Shown: positions 27,970 through 36,276 of the stretch, in pieces
Layout of the letters: each line of letters starts with the position of its first letter
Numbering within the stretch: the stretch's first letter is position 1
Origin: an uncultured Bacteroidota bacterium
GTDB taxonomy: Bacteria; Bacteroidota; Bacteroidia; 2-12-FULL-35-15
Assembly (NCBI GenBank): GCA_903847205.1
Contig: CAINDA010000027.1
Coordinates: 1 to 64,000, forward strand
DNA: 64,000 nucleotides
Reading direction: 5' to 3'
The notes under the pieces: model-generated
The model's database searches: none
What the model saw: only the letters and a program-made list of their open reading frames with translations
What the model was told of the DNA's origin: nothing
Program-made: the position numbers and the translations under genes

Positions 27970-28023
27970 GAAATTTTAAATTTTCAAGAATTCAGTTCAT
28001 TATTTGTAGTGAAAAGTAATTTT

Positions 28024-29199
28024 TCAAGAGAGGCTATTCTCATTTCTTCTTTCCTTCTCTTTAATTATTAACCCTAATTCACGGCCTGTCTGTCCTTTCA
28101 CAGATGTATTTTCCTGCGCTCTCCTGATTAAATAAGGCAGTACCTCATTCACTGGTCCGTAAGGAACATATTTAGCAACATTGTAATGCGCTGCTGCCAG
28201 ATTAAAACTGATATGGTCGCTCATGCCGAGCAGCTGCGAAAAATAAATATGTTTATTTCCTTCCGGAATATTTTTTTCTTTCATCATCCTGACAAGATTC
28301 ATTGAACTGTTTTCATTATGCGTTCCGGCGCATACTGCTGTTTTTTCAATGTTTTCAATACAGAATAAAAGTGCTGCATCATAAGCCTTGTCTGTATCTT
28401 CCTTGGTATCCTGGATAGGCGATGGATAAGCTCTTTCAGAAGCCCTTGCCCGTTCTTTTTCCATGTATGCACCGCGTACTAATTTTGCACCGAGGTAATA
28501 ATTTCCTTTAACAGATGTTTCAAAGGAATGTTTTAAATATGCAAGCCTGTCTTTGCGATACAGCTGAAACGTATTGTAAACAATGGGCTTTTGTATATTA
28601 TACATAGTCATCATTTTAACAGCCAAATCGTCGATTGCTTTTTGAATCCAGCTTTCCTCAGCATCAATAAAAATCGGGACACCGGCATCATGCGCAGCTT
28701 TGCAGATAAAATTAACACGATGCTGTACCAATTCCAGCTCCTTTTGTTCAGCCTGAGTCAATGATTTACTAGCAGTAACTTTTTCCAATAATCCAAAACG
28801 GGCAAGGCCGGTTACTTTAAAAACACAGAAAGGGATGAGTGTATCTTTTTTTGCTTTTTCAATTGCAGCAATTGTTTCTGATGCACACGCTTCAAAATCT
28901 TGTTCCGTTTCTTTTCCTTCAACCGAGTAATCTAAAATAGTACCTATATTAAAACGTCCTAATTCTTTTATTGCTTTATCACACTCATCAATGGTTTCGC
29001 CGCCGCAAAACTGCTTGAAAATGGTAGCTTTGATAATCCCTTTAATCGGCAGGTGTGTTTTTATTGCAAAGCTTGTAAGCACCTGTCCGATATTTACAAA
29101 CACAGGACTCGATACCATTTTAAACAGCCAGTAAGAGCGGTTTAAATCTTTATTTGTTTTGCCCGAAAAAGCAATTTCGGTATTATTGAATGACAGCAT
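28024..29199 (-). CDS. Proline dehydrogenase
   Basis: FAD enzyme that oxidises proline to 1-pyrroline-5-carboxylate. The 391-residue sequence keeps the barrel motifs FCGGETIDECDKAI, FCVFKVTGLARFGLLEK, VPIFIDAEESWIQ, YYLGAKLVRGAYMEKERARA and YVPYGPVNEVLPYLIRRAQENTSV, in family order. It is the stand-alone form, without the P5C dehydrogenase part of PutA. A TATATTTG box on its strand at 29225-29218 lies 18 bp upstream of the ATG. Confidence 0.94.
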   Translation of the reverse strand: MLSFNNTEIAFSGKTNKDLNRSYWLFKMVSSPVFVNIGQVLTSFAIKTHLPIKGIIKATIFKQFCGGETIDECDKAIKELGRFNIGTILDYSVEGKETEQDFEACASETIAAIEKAKKDTLIPFCVFKVTGLARFGLLEKVTASKSLTQAEQKELELVQHRVNFICKAAHDAGVPIFIDAEESWIQKAIDDLAVKMMTMYNIQKPIVYNTFQLYRKDRLAYLKHSFETSVKGNYYLGAKLVRGAYMEKERARASERAYPSPIQDTKEDTDKAYDAALLFCIENIEKTAVCAGTHNENSSMNLVRMMKEKNIPEGNKHIYFSQLLGMSDHISFNLAAAHYNVAKYVPYGPVNEVLPYLIRRAQENTSVKGQTGRELGLIIKEKERRNENSLS

Positions 29200-29217
29200 T
29201 TTTATGATTTAGGCTTG

Positions 29218-29225
29218 CAAATATA
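29218..29225 (-). promoter_or_regulatory. -7 box for proline dehydrogenase
   Basis: CAAATATA on the plus strand is TATATTTG toward the gene. The 18-bp distance to the ATG predicts a very short leader. No -33 partner is obvious. Confidence 0.45.
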
Positions 29226-29309
29226 ACAAAATACCTCAGCGCCGATCTGCATTAGGGATGATCTAAAACTCTGCTTAATTTTTTAAAATTATAATTCTTC
29301 TCGCTTTGG

Positions 29310-29342
29310 AGACCTGATAGGTTTTTAAAACCTGTCAGGTCT
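29310..29342. repeat. Palindrome AGACCTGATAGGTTTT / AAAACCTGTCAGGTCT, copy 2
   Basis: Arms of 16 bp with one G-T type mismatch, near-identical to the perfect palindrome at 6774-6808. It lies between the divergent proline dehydrogenase and aroB genes, where it cannot be a terminator for either, which favours a dispersed element over a terminator. Confidence 0.7.
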
Positions 29343-29425
29343 AAAATAAAAACGGTCGTCCACCCTGTTTCTATGAGAGTCGATATATACCTAACAAAGG
29401 CTGGATATAGATGGCTGCATTTTAT

Positions 29426-29433
29426 TATATTTG
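29426..29433 (+). promoter_or_regulatory. -7 box for aroB
   Basis: TATATTTG ends 14 bp before the ATG at 29448. It decides the start: the longer frame from 29373 would begin upstream of the promoter. Confidence 0.5.
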
Positions 29434-29447
29434 CGAAGATTTTTTTT

Positions 29448-30551
29448 ATGTCAGAAATTAAAGCAGGTAGTTATTCCGTTTTTGTAGCAGCCGATATTGC
29501 TAAAGAAATCAATAGGTTTCTCAAAGCGAATGAAAGCCGGTTTTCTAAACTATTTATTTTGGTAGATGAAAACTCTCTAAAGCACTGTTATCCGAGGATG
29601 GCGACGCATGTTCCGGGATTTAAAGATGCAGAAATTATTGAACTTGAAAGCGGTGAAGAAAGCAAAAATATCGAAATCTGCACACAGATTTGGTCTGCCT
29701 TAAGCGACTACGGTGCAGACAGGCAGTCATTATTTGTAAACCTCGGAGGCGGTGTAATCAGTGATATGGGTGGTTTTACTGCCTCAGCTTTTAAAAGAGG
29801 AATCAATTTTATAAATATCCCTACAACACTTCTTTCTCAGGTAGATGCTTCAATCGGAGGCAAAGTGGGGATAGATTTAAATAATTTGAAAAATGAAATC
29901 GGTCTGTTCAGCAATCCTTTGGCAGTATTTGTGGATACAGCATTTTTGCAGACTTTGGACAAACGGCAGCTTTTGTCCGGTTTTGCCGAAATGATAAAGC
30001 ACGCTCTGATTGCTGATGCTGCTTATTGGCAGAAAATTAAGCTTGCCGATTTTTCTGATTTTAAAAAATTAGATTCTTTAATCGAAACATCAATCCGCAT
30101 AAAAAATAAAATTGTTCAGGAAGATCCCTTTGAAAAAAATGTAAGGAAATCACTTAACTTCGGACATACAATCGGCCACGCACTTGAAACTTATTTTATG
30201 GATGCTCCAGATAATAGAGCTCCTTTGCTGCACGGCGAGGCAGTAGCTGCTGGAATGATCTGCGAGGCTTATTTATCAAGCACTGTCATAAATTTGTCTG
30301 ATAATTCACTGAAAGAAATAACAGATTTTATATTGTCTAAGTATAAACTGATACTGCTCCGCGAAAAGGATTTGGATAATATTACTGCACTTATGCTGCA
30401 CGATAAAAAAAACGAAAACGGCCTTGTAAATTTTTCTTTAATCCCTTCAATTGGGAAGTGCGAAATAAATAAAACAGCTGAAGCCGGCTTGGTAAAAAAA
30501 TCTTTAAGATATTATTCTGAACAGGCGGCTCTTTTAAATAGGCTTAACTAG
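29448..30551 (+). CDS. aroB: 3-dehydroquinate synthase
   Basis: AroB makes 3-dehydroquinate from DAHP, step two of the shikimate pathway, using NAD+ and a metal. From the ATG at 29448 the protein has 367 residues. NAD-binding GGGVISDMGGF and IPTTLLSQVDASIGGKVGIDL, the metal His regions GFAEMIKHALIAD and FGHTIGHALE, and LLHGEAVAAGM are all present. It converges with xerD, with 8 bp between the stops. aroQ, the next enzyme in the pathway, lies 1 kb further on the same strand. Confidence 0.96.
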   Translation: MSEIKAGSYSVFVAADIAKEINRFLKANESRFSKLFILVDENSLKHCYPRMATHVPGFKDAEIIELESGEESKNIEICTQIWSALSDYGADRQSLFVNLGGGVISDMGGFTASAFKRGINFINIPTTLLSQVDASIGGKVGIDLNNLKNEIGLFSNPLAVFVDTAFLQTLDKRQLLSGFAEMIKHALIADAAYWQKIKLADFSDFKKLDSLIETSIRIKNKIVQEDPFEKNVRKSLNFGHTIGHALETYFMDAPDNRAPLLHGEAVAAGMICEAYLSSTVINLSDNSLKEITDFILSKYKLILLREKDLDNITALMLHDKKNENGLVNFSLIPSIGKCEINKTAEAGLVKKSLRYYSEQAALLNRLN

Positions 30552-30559
30552 TAAATGCA

Positions 30560-31459
30560 TCAGGATCTGGGATGAAACTGAAGAATCGCCTGCCGTAAAT
30601 AATCCCTGTCGAGATGGGTATAAATCTCTGTGGTAGTAATAGATTCATGCCCAAGCATTTCCTGCACAGCACGTAAATCAGCTCCCCCTTCAATTAAATG
30701 AGTTGCAAACGAGTGGCGGAAAGTATGAGGACTTATATGTTTTTTCATTTTTATTTTTAACGCCAGTTGTTTGATTATTGTAAACACCATCACCCGTGTG
30801 AGTTTAGCTCCCCGCCGGTTTAAAAATAAAAAATCTCCGTTATTATCTTTGACTGAAATGTGGCAGCGAACCTCGTTTTTATAAATGTTAATCTGTTTAA
30901 CCGCACTGCTTCCAATCGGTACTAATCGCTCTTTATCGCCTTTCCCGATAACTTTTACAAACCCGTTGTTAAAATGTAAATTAGAAATTTTTAAATTAAC
31001 CAGCTCGCTGACCCGCAGTCCGCAGCTATAAAGGGTTTCAATCATTGCTTTGTTCCGCTGGCCTTCCGGTTTGCTTAAATCTACGGCTTCAATAATTTTA
31101 TTGATATCCTCAACGCTGAGTGTATCCGGAAGTTTCCGCCCCAGTCTTGGAGCTTCCAGCAAAGCTGTAGGATCATAATTCAAAATATTTTCCAATAAAA
31201 GATATTTATAAAACCCCTTTATTCCGCTGATAATACGAGCTTGCGACCCTGCGCTCATTCCTAATTCAGTAATCCATTTCAAGAACTCCTGCAGGTGTTT
31301 TAATTCTATTTCTTTTGGAGTTAACTCGGCTTTTTTATATTCCAGAAACTGTACAAATTTTTCTACATCGTGCAGATAGGCTTCAATGGAGTTCTTCGAC
31401 AACGATTTCTCCAATGCCAAAAACGATTTATAACCATGAATGTAAATTTTCCAATTCAT
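30560..31459 (-). CDS. xerD: Tyrosine recombinase XerC/XerD
   Basis: A 299-residue site-specific recombinase that resolves chromosome dimers at dif. An N-terminal core-binding SAM-like domain (YKSFLALEKSLSKNSIEAYLHDVEKFVQFLEY) is followed by the catalytic domain with the RHRY set: SCGLRVSELVNL (Arg), HTFRHSFATHL (His, Arg), LGHESITTTEIYTHLD (His and the Tyr nucleophile). It has normal chromosomal Xer length and lies in a housekeeping setting, with no sign that it is phage- or integron-derived. Divergent from aroQ. Confidence 0.94.
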   Translation of the reverse strand: MNWKIYIHGYKSFLALEKSLSKNSIEAYLHDVEKFVQFLEYKKAELTPKEIELKHLQEFLKWITELGMSAGSQARIISGIKGFYKYLLLENILNYDPTALLEAPRLGRKLPDTLSVEDINKIIEAVDLSKPEGQRNKAMIETLYSCGLRVSELVNLKISNLHFNNGFVKVIGKGDKERLVPIGSSAVKQINIYKNEVRCHISVKDNNGDFLFLNRRGAKLTRVMVFTIIKQLALKIKMKKHISPHTFRHSFATHLIEGGADLRAVQEMLGHESITTTEIYTHLDRDYLRQAILQFHPRS

Positions 31460-31501
31460 TTTCCTTTTGGGGATTTACAAATACATAATTTGATATACCT
31501 T

Positions 31502-31517
31502 TACCTTTGCAAAAGTA
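31502..31517. promoter_or_regulatory. Face-to-face -7 boxes for aroQ and xerD
   Basis: TACCTTTG (31502-31509, toward aroQ) abuts CAAAAGTA (31510-31517, TACTTTTG toward xerD). The 16-bp block is nearly palindromic. If both boxes work, the two transcripts start inside each other's box, overlap at their 5' ends and exclude each other. -33 partners are weak. Confidence 0.45.
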
Positions 31518-31597
31518 AAAACAAAAAAGGGTCAGCCCTAAATAATAATACACCCTTAAAGCTGGTTTAAAAGCTATCAAGATTTGTAAAATTCAAT

Positions 31598-32011
31598 ATG
31601 AAACTAATAATAATAAATGGGCCTAACCTAAATTTAATAGGCACCCGCGAAACTTCAGTATACGGCACTCAGTCTTTTGATGAGTATTTTAAAACACTGC
31701 AAAACAATTTTAAAAGTGTTGATTTAGCCTGCTATCAAAGTAATGTTGAAGGAGAGTTGATCAATAAACTGCAGGAGATTGGCTTCTCTTATGATGGAAT
31801 TATTTTTAACGCCGGCGGATACACTCATACATCTGTTGCTTTGCACGATGCTGTGGCGGCAATAAAAACTCCCGTTGTTGAGGTACACATCTCAAATGTT
31901 TTTGCCCGTGAGGATTTTCGTCACAATTCATTAATTGCTCCAAAATGCAAAGGCTCCATTTCCGGCTTTGGAATGGATTCATATAGATTAGCCATAGAAA
32001 GCTTTTTGTAA
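31598..32011 (+). CDS. aroQ: Type II 3-dehydroquinate dehydratase
   Basis: Catalyses the third shikimate step, dehydroquinate to dehydroshikimate. The 137-residue protein has the type II signature at the N-terminus (IINGPNLNLIGTRETSVYG, with the catalytic Tyr in the VYG part), FNAGGYTHTSVALHDA, and VEVHISNVFAREDFRHNS with the catalytic His. Length is slightly short of the usual 145 but complete. Confidence 0.96.
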   Translation: MKLIIINGPNLNLIGTRETSVYGTQSFDEYFKTLQNNFKSVDLACYQSNVEGELINKLQEIGFSYDGIIFNAGGYTHTSVALHDAVAAIKTPVVEVHISNVFAREDFRHNSLIAPKCKGSISGFGMDSYRLAIESFL

Positions 32012-32107
32012 AAAAAACATGGACAATAGGGAAGAGGCACATCAGAAAAAAAATATTTAATTTTTAAGATTTAATACTTTGTGCATTGAGAGGCTGTAGA
32101 AGGGTAT

Positions 32108-33358
32108 TTACTTGATGCTATTCAAATTCAGCCTCCTCAGTTTGGGAGCAATTTTAGCAGCTGCTGCAACAACCAATATCGTCATTATTCCGCCAAAAAC
32201 AACAGAGGGCTTCAGCCCCATTGCCCGCGCTGTAACTCCGGATTCAAAAGCCCCGATTTCATTTGACGACCCAATAAATATACTGTTTACTGCGGCAACT
32301 CTTCCCCGCATTTCATCTGGAGTAGAAAGCTGCAGAATAGTATGGCGTATTACAACACTAACATTATCAAATGCCCCGGTTAGAAAAAGGAAAAACAACG
32401 ACAGATAAAAATTAGTTGATATGCCGAATAATATCGTGGATGCCCCAAATGCCGCAACAGACAATAATAAGTTTCTTCCGGCATTGTGGGTCGGCGGTTT
32501 ATATGCTATTATCAGGGCCATTAATACCGCTCCTAATGCAGGTGCAGCGCGTAAAAATCCTAATTCAACAGATCCTACTTTTAATATTTTATCTGCATAA
32601 GCAGGAAGCATAGCAACAGCCCCGCCAAACAGAACAGCAAATAAATCCAGTGAAAGCGCGCCTAAAATCAGCTGAGAACTAAAAACAAATTTTATTCCAG
32701 CCGACAAACTTTCCTTCAGTGATTCTTTCTTTTCCTTTTGCGGCAATGGTTTTGAAGCAATAAATAAAAATGACAAAACAGAAATTACAATTAATACAAT
32801 ATTTACCTGGTATGCAGCAGTAAAGCTTACAGCGCAAATAAAACCTGCTGCGGCAGGACCGATAACAGATGCAACATGCCATACTGTGCTGTTCCAGGTT
32901 GATGAATTGGTGTATAAGGGGCGGGGAACTATCTGAGACATAAAAGAAGGAAAGGCTGCTCCTAAAAAACCACGGATAACTCCTATACATCCTATTACAA
33001 TAAAAATAGGAGTGATGCCGTACGTCTGAATTACAGTTGCTGTACTCGTAGAAAAATAGAGCAGGGCAGTGGTACAGAGAATCAGCAGCGAAGTAAATAA
33101 AACTATAATGTGTTTTCGGTTAAAAGTATCTGCTGCATGACCGGAAAAAAAAGAAACAATGATAAACGGAATAGCCTCTGCCAGCCCAATCAAACCAAGC
33201 GCTAAAACATCTTTAGTATATTGATAAACCTGCCAGCCTACAATTACACTTTGCATTTGGATAGCAAGTGTCAAAAAAAAACGGCTTGTCAAAAAAAATA
33301 AAAATTCTTTGATGCGCAGTGCTGCGAAAGGATCGTGTTTGATTGAAGTGTTATTCAT
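32108..33358 (-). CDS. MFS transporter (EntS-like exporter group)
   Basis: About 416 residues with 12 membrane segments. LAIQMQSVIVGWQVYQYTKDVLALGLIGLAEAIPFIIVSFFSGHAADTFNRKHII spans helices 1-2 and motif A, as in the MFS_3 group that includes the enterobactin exporter EntS. DEMRGRVAAVNSIFIG near the end is also typical. The substrate is unknown. The ATG at 33356-33358 is chosen because an ATG at 33385 falls inside the loop of the clpC terminator. Confidence 0.85.
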   Translation of the reverse strand: MNNTSIKHDPFAALRIKEFLFFLTSRFFLTLAIQMQSVIVGWQVYQYTKDVLALGLIGLAEAIPFIIVSFFSGHAADTFNRKHIIVLFTSLLILCTTALLYFSTSTATVIQTYGITPIFIVIGCIGVIRGFLGAAFPSFMSQIVPRPLYTNSSTWNSTVWHVASVIGPAAAGFICAVSFTAAYQVNIVLIVISVLSFLFIASKPLPQKEKKESLKESLSAGIKFVFSSQLILGALSLDLFAVLFGGAVAMLPAYADKILKVGSVELGFLRAAPALGAVLMALIIAYKPPTHNAGRNLLLSVAAFGASTILFGISTNFYLSLFFLFLTGAFDNVSVVIRHTILQLSTPDEMRGRVAAVNSIFIGSSNEIGAFESGVTARAMGLKPSVVFGGIMTILVVAAAAKIAPKLRRLNLNSIK

Positions 33359-33365
33359 AATATCC

Positions 33366-33406
33366 AAAACAAAGACGTCCCGCATTTTGCGGGACGTCTT
33401 TGTTTT
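33366..33406 (-). terminator. clpC terminator
   Basis: AAAACAAAGACGTCCCGCA and TGCGGGACGTCTTTGTTTT form a perfect 19-bp stem with a TTT loop, starting at the clpC stop codon and ending in a T-run on the clpC strand. The core ACGTCCCGCA recurs in the terminator at 59832. Confidence 0.85.
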
Positions 33407-35949
33407 TAATTTTCTTCCTTTTTACTTTTCTTAGGTTTCGAATCTTTCTCTTTTGGTTTGCTGATTTTAATTTTTATTTCTTGTTTTTCTTTGTCAAAAT
33501 CAACATCAATAATATCATTTTCAGTTAAGTGAGATTTAATTATTTCTTCCGCCAATGGATCTTCAAGATACTTTTGGATAGCACGTTTCAACGGCCTTGC
33601 ACCAAATTGTACATCGTACCCTTTTTCAGAGATAAAATCTTTCGCAGCTTCAGATACTTTAATTGAATATCCTAAACCACTGATACGTCCGTAAAGACTG
33701 TTCAATTCAATATCAATAATTTTGTGAATATGATCACGGGTTAAAGAATTAAATATTACCACATCATCAATACGATTTAAAAATTCAGGAGCAAAAGCTT
33801 TTTTCAAAGCATTTTCAATAACACCTTTTGCATGACCGCCTTCTTCTTCCTGCTTTGCTGAAGTTGAAAAACCAACACCTTGTCCAAAATCTTTTAACTG
33901 ACGGGCACCAATATTTGACGTCATAATAATAATCGTATTCTTGAAATCAATTTTTCTTCCAAGGCTGTCAGTCATCTGACCGTCATCCAATGCCTGAAGC
34001 AGCAAATTGAAAACATCAGGATGCGCTTTTTCAATCTCATCCAAAAGAATCACTGCGTAAGGGCGTCTGCGTACTTTTTCAGTTAACTGTCCGCCTTCTT
34101 CATAACCAACATATCCTGGAGGAGCTCCAATCAAGCGGGAAACAGCAAATTTTTCCATATACTCACTCATATCAATACGAATAAGCGCATCATCATTATC
34201 AAACAAATATTTCGATAAAATTTTTGCTAACTGTGTTTTTCCCACACCGGTAGGACCAAGGAATATAAATGAACCAATCGGTTTATTCGGATCTTTTAAT
34301 CCGGCTCTGTTTCGCTGTATAGCCTTAACAACTTTCCTTACTGCATCTTCCTGCCCAACTACCTTGTCTTGCAGGAGTTCCGCCATTTTAATAAGTTTGT
34401 CTCCTTCGTTCTGAGCAATGCGCTGAACAGGAACACCTGTCATCATCGCAACCACTTCTGCAACATTTTCTTCAGTTACAACCTCGCGATGATTTTTGCT
34501 GTCTTCTTCCCATTGCTTTTTTGCTGTTTCCAATTGTTCAAGTAATTGGCGCTCTGTATCCCTTAAACGGGCAGCTTCTTCATATTTTTGAGAACGGACA
34601 ACTTTATTTTTTTCTTCTTTTATTTCTTCCAGTTTTTTCTCAATCTCCAAAACATTTTTTGGAACATTTATGTTGATGATATGAACGCGCGAACCGGCTT
34701 CATCTAAAGCATCAATAGCCTTGTCGGGAAGGTGGCGGTCGGAAATATAGCGAGCAGTTAAAGTTACACATGCCTTTATAGCTTCATCCGTATATTTTAC
34801 ATTGTGATGATCTTCGTATTTCGATTTAATATTATTTAAAATCTCAACAGTTTCTTCAGGTGAAGTCGGTTCAATAATTACTTTTTGAAAACGTCTTTCC
34901 AAAGCACCGTCTTTTTCAATGTACTGACGGTATTCATCTAAAGTGGTAGCACCAATACATTGAATTTCTCCGCGTGCAAGAGCCGGTTTAAACATATTGG
35001 ATGCATCCAGAGATCCAGAAGCACCGCCGGCGCCGATGATTGTATGAATTTCATCAATAAATAAAATTACATCTGGAGATTTTTCTAATTCGTTCATAAC
35101 AGCTTTCATACGCTCTTCAAACTGCCCGCGGTATTTTGTACCGGCAACCAGTGAAGCTAAATCAAGCGTTACTACACGTTTCCCGAATAACACACGGGAT
35201 ACTTTGCGCTGTACAATCCGCAATGCTAAACCTTCAGCAATTGCTGATTTGCCGACTCCCGGCTCACCTATTAATATAGGATTGTTTTTCTTTCTCCTAG
35301 ACAAAATCTGCGATACGCGTTCAATTTCTTTTTCGCGTCCTACAATAGGGTCTAATTTGCCTTCTTCAGCAGCCTTTGTTAAATCACGGCCGAAGTTATC
35401 CAGCACAGGAGTTTTTGATTTGCTGTCAACAACTTTTTTAGTACTGCCGGCGCTAAATGTATCATCATCCGCATCCTCTCCCGGAGGAGTACCTGGAAAT
35501 TCTGCTTTGGGATCTGATTTAGATAATTCAAGTTCTAGTTTCATAATTTCGTAATCGATTTTAAATTTGTGAAGAGCTTTTGTCGCAACATTGTCTTCGT
35601 CTTTTAGGATTGATAATATTAAATGCTCGGTGCCGATAACTGGACTTTTAAAGAGCTTCGCCTCCAGATAGGTGATTTTTAAAGCTCTTTCCGCCTGCTT
35701 CATTAAGGGAATGTTTGCAAGGTTACTTACTTTGTGATTGCCGGTGCCGATTGACTGCTCAACAGTTTTCCGCAATTCAGATAAATCAATACCTAATGAT
35801 TTAAGCAGGCGCACAGCCATACCTTCACCTTCCCTGATGATGCCTAATAATAAATGTTCTGTACCGATATAATCGTGACCTAAACGCAAGGCTTCCTCAC
35901 GGCTGTAGGTGATTACATCTTTAACTCTGGGTGAAAATTTGGCTTCCAT
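33406..35949 (-). CDS. clpC: ATP-dependent Clp protease ATP-binding subunit ClpC
   Basis: The 847-residue AAA+ unfoldase feeds substrates to ClpP. Two Clp N-repeats occupy residues 1-145. The first ATPase module has Walker A GEPGVGKS (228-235) and Walker B FIDE (297-300). A UVR/M-domain coiled coil follows, with YEEAARLRDTERQL (456-469). The second module has GPTGVGKT (565-572) and LLDEIEKAHPDVF. The C-terminal tail is Lys-rich. The UVR segment separates ClpC from ClpA. It is divergent from gyrA. Confidence 0.95.
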   Translation of the reverse strand: MEAKFSPRVKDVITYSREEALRLGHDYIGTEHLLLGIIREGEGMAVRLLKSLGIDLSELRKTVEQSIGTGNHKVSNLANIPLMKQAERALKITYLEAKLFKSPVIGTEHLILSILKDEDNVATKALHKFKIDYEIMKLELELSKSDPKAEFPGTPPGEDADDDTFSAGSTKKVVDSKSKTPVLDNFGRDLTKAAEEGKLDPIVGREKEIERVSQILSRRKKNNPILIGEPGVGKSAIAEGLALRIVQRKVSRVLFGKRVVTLDLASLVAGTKYRGQFEERMKAVMNELEKSPDVILFIDEIHTIIGAGGASGSLDASNMFKPALARGEIQCIGATTLDEYRQYIEKDGALERRFQKVIIEPTSPEETVEILNNIKSKYEDHHNVKYTDEAIKACVTLTARYISDRHLPDKAIDALDEAGSRVHIININVPKNVLEIEKKLEEIKEEKNKVVRSQKYEEAARLRDTERQLLEQLETAKKQWEEDSKNHREVVTEENVAEVVAMMTGVPVQRIAQNEGDKLIKMAELLQDKVVGQEDAVRKVVKAIQRNRAGLKDPNKPIGSFIFLGPTGVGKTQLAKILSKYLFDNDDALIRIDMSEYMEKFAVSRLIGAPPGYVGYEEGGQLTEKVRRRPYAVILLDEIEKAHPDVFNLLLQALDDGQMTDSLGRKIDFKNTIIIMTSNIGARQLKDFGQGVGFSTSAKQEEEGGHAKGVIENALKKAFAPEFLNRIDDVVIFNSLTRDHIHKIIDIELNSLYGRISGLGYSIKVSEAAKDFISEKGYDVQFGARPLKRAIQKYLEDPLAEEIIKSHLTENDIIDVDFDKEKQEIKIKISKPKEKDSKPKKSKKEEN

Positions 35950-36011
35950 AAATACGTGATTTATTTAATGATTTTAAAACGTTAAAAATGTTTTAAGAGT
36001 TTCAATACCAG

Positions 36012-36041
36012 CAAAAATAAGGTATTTAAGTTAAAACCAAA
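36012..36041 (-). promoter_or_regulatory. clpC promoter
   Basis: On the clpC strand TTTG (36041-36038), an 18-bp spacer and TATTTTTG (36019-36012) fit the Bacteroidota promoter layout, with a leader of about 55 nt. A second box, TACTTTTG (36045-36038), overlaps the -33 element. The rest of the 327-bp clpC-gyrA gap is AT-rich with no other clear signal. Confidence 0.5.
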
Positions 36042-36276
36042 AGTACTCAGCGTTTTTATTGCAGTATAATCTGCAGCTTTAAATTTATCAACAATAAAAA
36101 ATATCAAAATGTTAATAATTAAAAGCTAAAAATCTGAGTTTTTCTGTTGAAAGAACTACCTTCGAACTCCTAAAATTCTTATTGGTTTTATCAAATAGTG
36201 TGCTAATAGAATTTTATGACAATAAGCCAGCCTTATCTGAAGATTATAACAGTTTTAAATAAAAAATAAAGAAATT

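Noticed and set aside
30560-31459. Integron integrase or phage integrase for the cassette-like region
   Set aside because: This tyrosine recombinase has chromosomal Xer length and a housekeeping setting, and I see no integrase-specific insertion. It is 16 kb from the cassette-like region.
33359-33385. Longer MFS start at 33385
   Set aside because: That ATG overlaps the loop of the clpC terminator hairpin. The ATG at 33358 gives the normal family start.
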